From assembly GCA_950295325.1 (NCBI GenBank), contig OX485803.1:40999554-41059553 (forward strand): a stretch of DNA of 60,000 nucleotides, in the 5' to 3' direction. The notes under the pieces are model-generated. The model saw only the letters and a list, made by a program, of their open reading frames with translations, ran no database searches and had not been told where the DNA came from. Both the position numbers and the translations under genes were made by a program. This document shows, in pieces, positions 48,502 through 60,000 of the stretch. Each line of letters opens with the position of its first letter. Within the stretch, counting starts at the first letter, position 1. The DNA is from Polytrichum commune (Eukaryota; Streptophyta; Polytrichopsida; Polytrichales; Polytrichaceae).

Positions 48502-51500
48502 TCAGGATCTGCACCGCCTTTTCATGGGCATAGGAGTAGTTGTAGTAGGGTGTGCCTCACCACCTTCTCTGCTTTCTATGTTTTGAGAAGCATTCCCTCG
48601 TCCTTGGCGAAGCCGACCTATTTCTGCTGTCAAAAGATTGGCATATGCTGTTCCTATACAACTTTTATCCTTCAATGAAACCAAATGTGCTCGATCCTCA
48701 GCAGCCTTCTCTTTCATTGGTACACTACCTGCTGATCGCACAAGCCGCAGCGGTTTTCTGTCATCGGGAGCGTTGGGTTCGTATTCTGGAGCAATCTCAG
48801 TTCTCACTGCTATTTCACTGCAGTTGTTTTCGTCTGGAGTAATTTCTACAACTGTCATGGTTCTAGGGGGGGCATGATATTCTCTCCCACTCTTTCTCTT
48901 CGAACCTTTCATTTGACACACTTGCTGCTCTTGAGCTGTGTTTTCATGTCCACGAGAAGAATTTGTTGCAGACTGATGTTGTGTGCATCCTTGTGTTGCA
49001 ACTTGGTTTTCTGCTTTATGGGCAGATGGTGATAAACTCCGATTTCTTGAATGAGTCCCAGATTGATAATGTTTTATTTTCATCTCTACTTCATCTCTTT
49101 GTGGAGATTGATGCCTTGACTCTCTGTGTGCCATGAGTGCAGCACGACGCATTGCCTGGTTTGGAGATTCCATGCGAATTCCGCCTCCCAGCCATGGATT
49201 GGGATGACAAAGTCCTTGTGGTGTAATCTGTCTTTTGGGAGCTACATGCATTACATCATCTCTTGGGGTTTTCTTCTCAAATTTGTATTGCCCTTTTGAA
49301 ATTTCCTCAGGAATTGTGCATGGATTGTCCCTTTTCATCTTCATCCACCTATTATTTCCTTTCAAGTTGCTGGCCTTGTCTCCTAGACTGGAGCAAAGAT
49401 TGTTGCGGACGCCTGTAAGGGCTATCGCCAAGTTGTTGCAGACTCCTAGTACTGATCGTAGTGCTTGTTTGTGATCATGCCGATGCAGATGTTTTGGGTA
49501 CGCTCTCGAAGCCTCTACTAATTGCCTTCCATTCCCCTGTTCCACATCATATGCAGATATTAAGAAACAATTAATTCTAGATGGGACTCTACTTTTAACT
49601 GTACAGAGTATTGGGTTTTTGACAGTGATGGATTGTCATGCACGGTCCACTTCATGTGTCTAAGTTGCCCATATAAGGTAGAGAGCCCTTACTTGGTTAC
49701 TTTTCTTGTTAGGACATCTATATTTGGTGTGGCTCCAACAACGGATATCAAATAGAAGTGGGTTAGTTGAAAAAAGTAATGATTTAAAATCCATCTACCT
49801 TATTCACATTACTTTCACATATTTTGATAGCCAAGGAGGAGCTTAGAAAAGATACATTGATATGTGCATGTAGGTTGTCCCACACTAATATATGTTGGCA
49901 TTCCACACTATTTTGAATATTTGTTACCACTACATCAAAATACATAACAAATATTGTGGTTGCCCTACAAATTGATCGACAAAGTTATAAGTTTCTGTAA
50001 TCTGATTTTAAGTCAAGATAATTTGCAACCTACTCGTGAAGGCAACCCTAATTGCTCCGTCTTCCCGGACTTTAAAATCAGTTTCATTTTCATTTCATTT
50101 CACATATCAGTGTAAAATTTCAGTGTGTCCCTATTGAAATGCTAATTATGTTGCCAATCACCTGATGACTCAGTACATTAATTAATGAGGATCAAGATTA
50201 GTTAAGTATATGCTCATTGCTGACATGCATACTTTTGCAAACATGGACCCCTAGGTATTTGGTAATTTTTTTTAAAACACACTTGGATACTTGAAGGCAA
50301 CAAACCTCATGCTGAACAACTTGAATCTCCTGAGACAAAATTTTCTGCAACTCAACGACCTCCTGTTGCAATGATGTCTGCACATCCAGGTTATGGACGC
50401 TTATTTAGTACATGGTCTCATGAACATTGTAATGTCAAAGTAATAGTAAGCTTAGATTTAGATGTTTCAACCACTCCGTGAATGAACCCAAATGACTGCT
50501 CCATTGTTGTTTGCCATGCACCCTGACAAACAATTGCTTTCACAAGTAACTGCTAGTACTACAGCTACTTACAGGCCACTCTGATGCAGTGTTTTGATTA
50601 GTTTTGTAGAATCTTGTTGGGTTCTTCTTGAAATAATTTGGAGGACATAAGGTAGATGTGTCTAAGTTAAACATAGCAATAATCTGGACACCTATGTTTC
50701 AGTGGTTTGTGATAAGTTGTGGATGTAAGAATGGACACAAAAAGAAGATCATGTTTTTTAAAGAGATTGGACTATATGCTCAAATATGCAAACCATTCTA
50801 GGTTCAATAATCAACATGGTTGGGAGGGACCTATATGACCACGTAATAAGCAGCAGAACCTTCACTTCAATAACAAATAAGATGAGCTCCAAGTATCATG
50901 AGACAAATGGCTACAACCACGATTTGGATTTGCTAATCATCTCACACTAATTGTGTGTTCCATATACTATGAGAAATGGGTGCAGAGAAAAAAGTATTTA
51001 AATAAGACACTTGTATCTTATGTGCTATGTAGATAAGTGGGTACTATTTAAAGCCGGATATTGATGAAATTAGGTGTGATAATCAGGGCAAATGTAACCC
51101 ACCTGAAGAGCCTGCAAAGCCCTTGAAGTGGTTATCATCCCATTGCCAGGCTTCAAACCATGACTAGTTTCTGCTGGTTGGGAGAAGCTCACTGACATCT
51201 TTCCTCCTTCTCCGGGATTTCGCTTTGTTGTTGGTCCTTTTAGAGGCCTTCTTAGAGGAGTAATACCAGTTTCCATAGGAGCTCCAGAATTACCACCTCT
51301 ATCTGAATGTGCTTTATGGTCCAAGAATTTGCTAGGCATAGTAGGATGCATAGCCATATTGTTTCCTGTTTCCGAATGCATGTGTGCTAATTGTACTGGT
51401 GATGCTTTAATCGACTGCTTATTGTTTTGTGAAGATGATTCAGGAGTTTTGAGTTTTCTCCTTTTGCGCAATGTGAGCAATTGCCAATGGAAGAAATTCC

Positions 51501-54500
51501 GCTCAAGCTGTCGTCGTTCTCCCACCCTTCGAATCCACCAAGGTAGAGCCTCCATCATTTTGTCAAGTGAGGCGCTTCTCGATATTGCTTTCTTCTCTAG
51601 AATGCAGGTTTTTGTAAACGCTCGCCACGCAGACAAAATTAGAGGTACAAGTTTGTGCTGTGTCAATATTAAATTTAGTTCCCTCTCCATAGATGTTGCC
51701 AAATTTCCTGCTCTCAAATTTTGAATCAAGTCTTCAGCTTTCTCTTGCTTGTGAATCTGCACATGGCAACCACATGATCCATCTGTCAAATTCATGTCAA
51801 TTGATTTGTAATTCTTAAAGCAACCTTGAAAGCTACAAAGTTTTTGAGTTATCTTCTTTTGACTTCATGTCATTTGCACTACGATAAATAAATACTATAT
51901 GATGTAATTTTCATAATTTGCCACATGAGAAGCCTTTTTTTTGTTTTTGTTTTTTGTTTTTTGTTTTTGTGTGCGCGCGCGTGCCGGGGGGGGGGGGGGG
52001 GCGGGGAATAGAGTGTACTTACCAACTCCAAATCCACAGACTTTAATTTTTTGATCCTATGAAGCTCTTTGGCAAGAACCTCCGCCCTGGTAAAACCCGC
52101 AAACTTGATCAATATATATTTTTCTCAACAAAACTCAAACTAATCACAACTTAATGTACCAAAGGTGCATTGGCCTACGATTAAATGTCCCCAAGGTGCA
52201 TTGGCCTACAATTGAAGTGTCATTTACACTAGGGGTGGTTATGGTACTGGTAGTCATAATGGGTTACCTTCTTTAGTTTTATCTCCATGGAAAAGGCATT
52301 AAGTACTAACCACCCCCATGAGCACCCCTTATCCTAATAACCCCCTATTGTGCGTGGTTAAGCGTCCTTGGGGTGGTTGCTCATGCTCATGTGGCATCAC
52401 TTAAGAGCGTCAAGGCCAAGGTCTGGAGAGAAAGTTGAGGCAACCATTATAACACTATAATTTGAAACCAACAAGGATAATAATCACTTTTAATTTCCAC
52501 TCAAAACCCAAGACCTAAATCAATGATAAACTGTGATATAAAGACCGACCCTACATCAACCACAACCACAAGGATTTGCACACAACAAATGTGAGTAAAA
52601 AATATGTTGTTGTGGTTGATTAGGGTTGTTAATCAAAATCACAATTACAATCACAATCATGACCATGGCCATGGCCACCTCTGTAGTGCGAAGGACCCTT
52701 GAGTAATGTTATGGTCAGATGGACAATAAGTGAATGGGCGAATAAGAGAAGAAACTAGGTACCTTGCTGATGCTGCTGCCCAACGCCATTTCCAGGTTAT
52801 CCACTTTTTGAGCTTATCTATTACCATAATTTGCGCAGATGAAGCCTCATGATGTGCAATATCGGTTGTGCGAACATCATTAAGTGTAGAGAAATACACA
52901 TGTCTTTGACCACCGCGTATGTTCTGATGATCAGCTACACAAGTCTGGTTGTTGTTATCCAGTAGTAAGCCTCCACTAAGGTTCTCTTCTGATGCACATG
53001 AATAGTAATTATTGCACTCAGTTGTCGTACTCTTGTTAGCCTTTGCATTGCTTGATCCAACACGGTAATTAGAATTTGTTGACAAATGTTGCTCTGCAGA
53101 GTTTACTGTACTTTCGAGCTCCCGCATATGGTCAGTCAATCTCTTCAGATGTTTCACCATCTCTAAGGCGACTTCCTCGGATGCTTTTGCTCGATCTTCC
53201 GCTGTGCAATGCAGCTTCATTTGTAACTCCTGGTAACATGAGAACAATGTCCAAACCAATATATTAGTCTATTATATAGGTATATTGATAGTAGGGTAAT
53301 TTTGCCTAGGCATGAAGGTTGTTTGCATGGCATATAGACATGAATGGTATTGAAAACCAAAATATCAATATTTGGGTACTAATTTATTGGTACAAAAACT
53401 AAAGTATCATTATTTGGGTACCAATACATTGGTATAAAAAATCAAAATATCATTATTTGGGTATCAATACATTGGTATAAAAATATAAAATATAAAAACT
53501 TGAATTAAAAAAATGAAATCTTCATTATAGATACCCGAATGATATTAAAGAAAGAAGATGATATCAAACCAACATTGGTCCAAACCAATGTTGAATTGAT
53601 ATACATGTGAATGCATGGTATCAATACACTATGTCAATAAGGGTATGAAAGAATCTACCTAATTGGTATTAATATTATAATGCAAGTCAAATATTGGTAA
53701 TTGGTGGGTATCAAAAGGTGAGAGAATCTTTGTTTACTCCACTAATTACTTGGGTAAATACCATTCTCATAATATATTGGTATTAGGGTAATTATTCTTA
53801 GGTATGAAGGTTCATGCATAGTATATAGATATGATTAACATCTAAAACAACAACAAAAAAAACATCCTTAAATTCGCAGACCTTACTCCAATCAATAAAA
53901 ACCAAATCATCCTTATATATACCTGATCGGTAAAATAAATAGGTGATACTAGTACAACACTGGCCCAAACACCTTCTTAGCTCATAAAACAATCACCATT
54001 GCCTTGATTGTACCTCGCTACGAAGTAGAGTAATTTGTGATTGTTTCAAAGTTTGAGATATGTTGCATGATAAGGGATGACATTGAAAGTGTTGCAAACT
54101 TTGCATTTAGTACTTATATCTAGTTAGTTACTTAAGATGAAACTCTAATTTGTACTCCTTATTTGAAGTTAAGAGTCTCGATTTCCTAGGGATTGAACAT
54201 CTCACTTGAAACAAAAACCAATGTAGAGAATTGTGTTGTTCACAAAGTATCTTAATATAGATGTTGAATCTCATTTTATTTATTTCTATTGTGGACAAGA
54301 GGATCAAGTATGAGGTCATAATTACCTCTGCACGACACGAAGCCACATTTGCCCGCTCCACAGCATGATGGAGTTGCATCACCAAAGTTTCCCTCTCCTG
54401 CCGCAAACCATTGAAACGCTCTGAATAGGAGGCCAATTCCATCTGAAAATCACACAAAAGGAGGCAACTTGAACACCATATAGACATGTTACTTTTTTGA

Positions 54501-57500
54501 TCTTCTCTAATTTTGTCCATATTTGAGAGAATCCACACATTTGTGGTTAAAGTGCATTGTAGCCCACATGATGCCTATTGTACACCATGATTTTTGGTAC
54601 ACCCTACCATCTACGGTCTACCCAATCATAGTGAGTATCCACTTGAACTGAATATTTTTAGTCAACCATGTAAGAACCTAGGGGCTTGCCCTATCCTTAA
54701 GGGGATAAGAATAGACAAGCTTGTCCACGCCCATTTGTTTCATGTTTTTTGAAAGGGACGGTACTCTCCGGGGCTCCTCTAATTCTCGTGATGCTCATTT
54801 TGGAAGTACATATTGACTTAGACCAACTCGACACTAGAAGAACCAACACCAAATTCACATTGGTGGCAACATCCGAGTCACGTTTCGTTATTTCTATAAA
54901 CGCCGCATTTAAGGTAGACATATGTCATTGAGTTATTCATCTTAAGCGGACACCTATATTTGTATGATATGTGGTTATGTGTGGCTCTAAGAAGGGATAC
55001 CAAAAAGACATGAGTTTAGACTCTATATTAAAAATATGATAACCACTCTAGGTTGAATAGTCATCATTGAGGGACCATATATGACCATTTCATGAGAACA
55101 AAAATCTTCACTTTAATAATGAATGAATTATGAGCTCCAAAATTTATGAGGATAGTGGTTACAACCTTGATTTGGATTTGCTAACCATCTCGTACTAATC
55201 GCATGTTTCATATCCTAGAAGAAGTTGGCTGGTTGAAAAACCTAACCATTTACAACCCATCTACTTTTGGTCATGATGGAAACATAGAATGAAAGAATGG
55301 AATATAAGAATTGACCTCTTTGGAGCATTTTGCCCCATATGCTCGCCGCAACTGTTCTTGAAGGCTTTGTATCTCTGCATTGTGCTCTGTCCTCAACGAA
55401 TTGATGTGTTCTTGGTCCACACTCTGCCTCTCTACCAACCTGCTAACTAATGCATTGAGCCTCTCTAGCTCCTCCCCTTGCATGCGCAATTCTTCATCCC
55501 TGCGTGCCAACTGCTCCACCATGTATCAATAAAAAACACATATGAGAGAATGGAGTGTACCTCTTTGAACTCTTATGGTCAATGGCAATGAACCTCCACT
55601 ATGCAAAGTGCCTCCAATATGCAGGGAGTGAGCTCTTTATTAAGAGTGGGAGCCATATGTACAAAATTTTCATTACCACAAAAAAGACTATCTATACAAT
55701 CATGTACTAAACATCAATTTCTTTTATGTTTGGAAAAATAAGTATTCATTGCATATATGTTCATAAATCACTTTTTATTGACAAATTCATTGTAGTATGA
55801 CACATGGGATGACAAGTATTGCTTCATGGATGAATACAAATGAATTTTCTTGGATATGAGATCTACTTGGATGAAATAAAGTACTCATGTGTACCAAAGG
55901 TGGGGGAGCTAACAATATATTAACCTCCATTAAAACTCATACTATCCCATATATTTGGAATAATACCCATCCCTTATGCAAACATTTGTAAACAAATATG
56001 TATCAAATACACTTTTGTACTGTGTTGAGTTTACCTTCCATGTTCCAGTAGGTGTCCAACATTGTCATGAGTGAATGACTTGAAGGTTCTTCATGTAAAG
56101 GGGAAAGCCCAATGGACATGAAAGGTCAACCCGAAGAGCTTTCCTTGCTTAAAAATGGACATTTTTTTGTTGTGACTTGGTGTAGCAAGTTTCATCGGAA
56201 TGCCTCACAAGTACATGGAATGCCCTACCGAAATAACATAGGAAAAATGGGGCCATGTTTTAAGTGGTGGCGGCAAACCTGGTCCAAGAGAGCCCTATTC
56301 TCCTCCAAAGCACCGCTCTTCTCCGCTTGAAGAAGACTAAGCCTAGATTGGAATTGGCCATCAAGCCGTCCACCCTTTTCTTCCATATTTTTCAACCTAT
56401 CCTTCAACAATTGAATTTCATTATCCCGCCGTTGAACCTCTGTCTCTGCTATTGCCAGGCTTTCCATAACCCTCAATAGCCGCCTGTCACTCTCCCTCTC
56501 TCTCTCCTGATTCCCAATACAAACCCGTCACAAACCCTTAAATAAGGATCTTTGATGCAAAGAAATAGGCATATCAATCATATATAAAGTACACAAACCC
56601 TCATTCGGTGACTTTTCTAATTAGCGCACTGAAATTTGAGTCGTATGTGGTAAGCTCCAAGAACGGTACCAAAGGACATGTGTTCAAAAGAGATCAAACT
56701 ATGTCTTCAAAATATGATAACCATTCTACTCGCAATAGTCAATATAAATGGGTGGATCAATATGACCATTTATTGAGCACGAAAATCTTCGATTTGATAA
56801 TGACTAAGATACTCATATGGGCTCCAAAAATTATAAATAAACTGACTGACCTTGATTTGGATTTGATAACCATCTCGTGCTAATCGCGTGGTTCATATCC
56901 TTAGAGAAGTGGGCCGGTTGGAAGAAATAACCACTTAAGGGTTGTCTACCTAAATTGTAATTCTCCAAAGTGAAGGATTTATGGCCATCTCCAAGCACTC
57001 AAGTTGGTTACGCACATCACGTTCTAAGGTAGACATGCCTAAATCCAACATAGTGATTAATCTAGACATTTATATTGGAGTGGTACATGGTAAGATGTGG
57101 ATCTAAGAAAGGACACCAAAAAGAGATGTGTGCTTAAAAGAGGTTGGACTACGTGCTCAAGATATGCTAACCATAATAGACATAATAGACCTGTATGACC
57201 ATATAATGATGAGCACATCTTCACTTTGATAATGAATAAGATATTCATACAGGTTCGGCAAATCATGAGGCGAATGGCTACGGACGCGACTAGGTGTGTG
57301 ATATATCTTGCACTAATCACTTGTTTCATATCCGTCGAGAAGTGGGTGCAGAGAGGAAACATATCTCAATAACACACATCTACCTTACATAATTCTCTTG
57401 AATGCGAAGGTAAGATAGGTGAAAATTACATACAGTAGAGTCAGTGGGGCAATTCCCTAATTCGTGTCGATTCCTATTGTTTGCTGCTGCAAGTTGGCTA

Positions 57501-58678
57501 CGAAGCTGTGCGGATTCTGCAAGTGCCATTGATAGTCTCTCTTCACTGCTTTCGAGCTCGGTCTCCAAGTTTGCAAGGGTGGATTCATCCTCCCAGGCCT
57601 CCTCCAACACCTTCTTTAGCTCTTGGCTGAATATGTTCTGTATATACACATACATGAGAAAAATGCAACAAAGATCATGTCATCTGCATAATAACCAAAT
57701 ATGATGAGATTGGCGACATACGACAAGATTCAATTCATAGGTTGGGGGGGGGGGGGGGGGGTGAGCTATAAAACCATTAAATAAGCACAAGAATCTTTAA
57801 TTTGATAATGAATAAGATATTTATATGAGCTGCGAAAATTATGAGAAAACTGGCTATGGCCTCAATTTGGATTTGCTAACTATCTCGTATTCATCGTGTG
57901 CTTCGTATCCTAGGAGAAGTGGCCTAGTCGGAAAAAGCCACCATTGAAGACCTGTCTACCTTAGTAGAAATTTGTACTGAGGCATAATCCTGTGTTTCAG
58001 GAAATAATAGCTCTTTAAAATGAGCAGTCCATTGTTGTCAATTTGCTATCTCCATATTCTATGGATACATTGGTGTATGAAAAATTAGTGTATCACGATC
58101 TGGTGAAGTTTCAACTCATGAGGTATGTCCAATAGTTTCGAGGTACGATTCTACACCTTCAGCTGAGTGTGGCGCCAACGTTGAAACGCAAGCACGACTG
58201 CGACAACCTTTCCCGCAGTTTTATCACTATCATCTACATCGGAGAATCCACCCGCGTCAAGAAATCTTTGCCTCATATCCGCGATTGTTCGTCGTGTTTT
58301 CAATTGAGTCACGTGTGATGCATCCTGATTTACAGACGGTTTCTCCACGTCTCCCCATTCATAAGCGGGAGTAGTCTGCCAATTCGATACCACCGCACAC
58401 TTTCTTGAAGCCGCATTCATCTCCTTCGCCTGGCATTCATCACCGATTGACCAATTCTGCTTGTCCTTTTGCTCGTGCCGTGGATCCGACTCGGTCTTTG
58501 TGTTTTCTCCATTACAATTGCTGTCAACAAACTCGGCGCTACTGCAGCTGCTGCTGCTACTACTGCTGCTGCTGCTACTACTGCTGCTGCTGACGTTGGC
58601 ATTCCGATGAGATGATGTCAAGCTACCGAAATTTCCCGTTGCGTCACCCCGAACCCCGTTAATGCCCTCATTGTTCAT
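48502..58678 (-). CDS. Large coiled-coil protein with SFI1-like Trp/Arg motifs, 10 exons
   Basis: No named family recognised. Exons, minus strand: 58678-58157, 57637-57434, 56506-56279, 55510-55316, 54442-54326, 53229-52763, 52086-52023, 51756-51103, 50377-50306, 49536-48502. Lengths and phases close exactly to 1185 residues. Order: a 15-Ser run near residue 30; a disordered N-terminus; the motif VVLAFQRWRHTQL at about 163-174; a long Glu/Arg/Leu coiled coil over about residues 180-470; WITWKWRWAAASARAE; then LILSAWRAFTKT, LPWWIRRVGERR and ERNFFHWQLLTLRKRRK; and a basic, disordered C-terminus ending MKRRCRS. Bulky hydrophobics spaced before W-R/K resemble the centrin-binding repeats of SFI1, which would fit a centriole, basal body or spindle-pole protein. 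That role is inference from motif shape only. Six copies of one TA-type MITE lie in its introns. Exon 2 could start at a nearby alternative acceptor. Confidence 0.85.
49676..49800. mobile_element. Short internal-deletion derivative of the AGGTAGA MITE, intron 9
   Basis: Only 125 bases: left end AGGTAGAGAGCCCTTACTTGG, then right end CATCTACCT, TA on both sides. The middle of the family is missing, as in deletion derivatives of cut-and-paste elements. Confidence 0.75.
50650..51018. mobile_element. AGGTAGA-family MITE in intron 8 of the coiled-coil gene
   Basis: 369 bases between TA dinucleotides (50648-50649, 51019-51020); starts AGGTAGATGTGTCTAAG and has all interior blocks in family order. 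Right end diverged (GTATCT). Confidence 0.78.
51986..52001. repeat. G16 run near a splice donor in the coiled-coil gene
   Basis: In the gene's sense strand this is C16, beginning about 20 bases after the GTAAGT donor of intron 7, next to a GT/GC alternating stretch and poly-A/AAAAC repeats. Confidence 0.9.
54912..55266. mobile_element. AGGTAGA-family MITE in intron 4 of the coiled-coil gene
   Basis: Left end AGGTAGACATATG after TA; interior blocks present (TGGCTCTAAGAAGGGATACCAAAAAG, TATGACCATTTCATGAG); right end diverged to CATCTACTT without a clean TA. Confidence 0.7.
56600..56951. mobile_element. AGGTAGA-family MITE in intron 2 of the coiled-coil gene, second copy
   Basis: Family interior is clear (ACATGTGTTCAAAAGAGAT, TATGACCATTTATTGAGCACG, CTCGTGCTAATCGCGTGGTTCATATCC). 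Left terminus degraded; right end GTCTACCTAA. Lies 75 bases from the copy at 57027. Confidence 0.7.
57027..57385. mobile_element. TA-flanked MITE (AGGTAGA family), full copy in intron 2 of the coiled-coil gene
   Basis: 359 bases, TA on each side (57025-57026, 57386-57387), ends AGGTAGACATGCC and, reversed, AGGTAGATGTGTG. The interior holds the family hallmarks: GTGGATCTAAGAAAGGACACCAAAAAG, TATGACCATATAATGATGAGCAC, ACTTTGATAATGAATAAG, TTGCACTAATCAC and GAGAAGTGGG. Serves as reference copy for the family. Confidence 0.8.
57665..57961. mobile_element. AGGTAGA-family MITE in intron 1, carrying an 18-base G run
   Basis: The right two thirds match the family and end GTCTACCT before TA (57962-57963). 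A pure G run at 57744-57761 replaces the short GTTGGGA segment present in sister copies. Left part too diverged to set a boundary. Confidence 0.65.
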
Positions 58679-59563
58679 CCTTCGGTGGTTCTGTTGAGAT
58701 TGCAGTTGTTGTTGCTAGTCACTCTGGATCACGTGCGAAATTCGGATTAGCCGGTTCTCTTCTTCATCACCCGACATAGCCACCCGATAGAAATTGTTGT
58801 ACACCTAAATTGGTCGCAACACGTCTCGCAACTCGTCCTCGTACACATCTGCCTACCATAATTAGTCGTCAACACCTTTTTACATATTGACTCACTCGGG
58901 CGCCATACACAACTCTTTTGACATGGTATAAAGCGCAGATCATCTTGCCTCCGCCTACTCCAAATCCTTAACCCCAAACAACGAAGACTTCTCAACTATG
59001 CCCATGACATTAGCATAACAAATCCTCAGCTACATCATATTTTGGTCTCTCTACTGCAACAAGGAGTTCCTAAATTACATCAAGAACGTGAAAATCCATG
59101 ACAACATTTCGGTACAACAAAACGAAAGCCAAATACGGAAAACTGAGAATCTATGAGATACATTGTTGCCCTGAACATCTCCTCCTCCTCCTCCTTAGTG
59201 CTCTAATTCAAATTTATTGAAGCTAAGTATCCTGAAGAACTGTGATCCTAACCTAAAGAAAAGCCTAGTAGCTCAATTTTTAGTCCTCTTTTTCCTAGCA
59301 AGGACAACGCTACGCCACACATTCCCGGGGAGGGGGGAGGTGAATTTCAAATGCGCGAAGACTCAGAGTGATGATATAGTGGGCCAAGAACTTTAAGCTT
59401 GTGAATTTGGTGAAACCCTAAGCATGCGAGGAGAGAATGGCGGTTACGTTAGTGGGAGAGTCCCAACACGGGGACATTTCTAGAGAGAAGGCATGTTGTC
59501 TAGAGAGAGAAACACCCTTCCCATAATTGAAATCGTCCTCGAATCATAATCTTACTATTTAAA
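58679..59563. other. Upstream region of the coiled-coil gene
   Basis: Presumed leader and promoter of the minus-strand gene. GTT/TTG-rich just upstream of the ATG. No promoter element can be assigned. Confidence 0.4.
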
Positions 59564-59833
59564 ATGGACGGTGGTCAACAAATCTCTAGAGATAACAAAT
59601 TATGTCACTTTTGTTGTTACCATGTAATTCAAAACAAGGCACACTTTATGTTGAAGTGTCCTTTATATAACTCCATTCGAGATAAGTTTCAATCAGTGTT
59701 TGAGAATGTAGTGTTAAGAAGTCACAAGCTTCTCTTTCAGTTGGACCATAAGTCAATGTTAGCCTCTATCTTACAGAGGCTACCTCACTTCATCATTGTT
59801 AGTCGGTTTGACATCATCCTTAAGTACATTTAA
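59564..59833 (+). pseudogene. C-terminal zinc-knuckle fragment of a LINE polyprotein
   Basis: The reading NKLCHFCCYHVIQNKAHFMLK followed by CPLYNSIRDKF has the C-x2-C-x9-H-x4-C spacing and the CPLY..iR..F sequel typical of the end of non-LTR retrotransposon ORF2 proteins. The rest of such an element is not visible in the window. Not the same sequence as the finger in the 23-29 kb element. Confidence 0.65.
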
Positions 59834-60000
59834 TCCAATAAGCCTTTGGCTTTCCAGACTTCATTATTCATTTCAATTAAGAAATTCTATTTTATTTGTG
59901 TCCACAATGACAATTAAATAGAGTACTTGAAGCTCACCAAACAAACATGGAAGTGTATCTATCACCTCCCAAACTCAAAGACCCCTCCCCTCACTTTAAT

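Noticed and set aside
48202-49474. Plus-strand frames of up to 96 codons
   Set aside because: Antisense to the last exon of the coiled-coil gene, or in the shared 3' region.
58405-58602. Frames with poly-Cys or poly-Ala runs
   Set aside because: Other-frame readings of the poly-Ser (AGC/AGT) tract in exon 1 of the coiled-coil gene.
1-60000. CRISPR arrays, rRNA, tRNA or bacterial operons
   Set aside because: No regularly spaced short repeats with unique spacers, no rRNA signature and no tRNA I could recognise by eye; the gene architecture is eukaryotic.

Overview
The window looks like nuclear DNA of a green plant: spliced genes with GT-AG introns of 150 to 1,500 bases in a background of transposon debris, microsatellites and poly-G/poly-C runs. 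Three gene models splice in frame from start to stop: a SELENOO/YdiU-type protein AMPylase with Cys in place of selenocysteine (minus, 16771-21941), a p24-delta cargo receptor (plus, 45038-47749) and an 1185-residue coiled-coil protein with SFI1-like Trp/Arg motifs (minus, 48502-58678). A fourth, less certain seven-exon gene (minus, 34200-39869) ends in a four-helix membrane domain. A non-seed plant or charophyte alga is my best guess, because of the Dualen-type retroelement and the centriole-like coiled-coil protein. This is inference; the species cannot be named from the sequence.

Layout. 1-16 kb: almost purely mobile DNA, with PIF/Harbinger-like MITEs (TTA/TAA duplications), hAT-like MITEs (8-base duplication), a family with TA duplications, a 480-base tandem array, large interlocked inverted repeats and a dead Tc1/mariner transposase. 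16.7-22 kb: SELENOO. 23.0-29.4 kb: a 5'-truncated, mutated 6.4 kb non-LTR retrotransposon with its target-site duplication still visible. It encodes an APE-type endonuclease, reverse transcriptase, an unassigned domain, RNase H, a CCHC finger and a restriction-enzyme-like endonuclease. 31.6-33.8 kb: broken Ty3/gypsy pol (minus), with a polypurine tract and probable 3' LTR start. 34.2-39.9 kb: the candidate membrane-protein gene; an 84-base copy of the retrotransposon's 3' tail, with its own 15-base duplication, sits in one of its introns. 40-44.8 kb: AT-rich intergenic DNA. 45-58.7 kb: the p24 and coiled-coil genes, convergent, about 750 bases apart. 59.5-59.9 kb: zinc-knuckle remnant of another LINE.

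The genes do not form a pathway. They are independent housekeeping or structural genes: redox/AMPylation in an organelle, ER-Golgi trafficking, and probably microtubule or centriole scaffolding. The strongest unusual signals are the dual-endonuclease retrotransposon with its mobilised hairpin tail, the SFI1-like coiled-coil gene, and the TA-duplication MITE family that has repeatedly entered introns of that gene.
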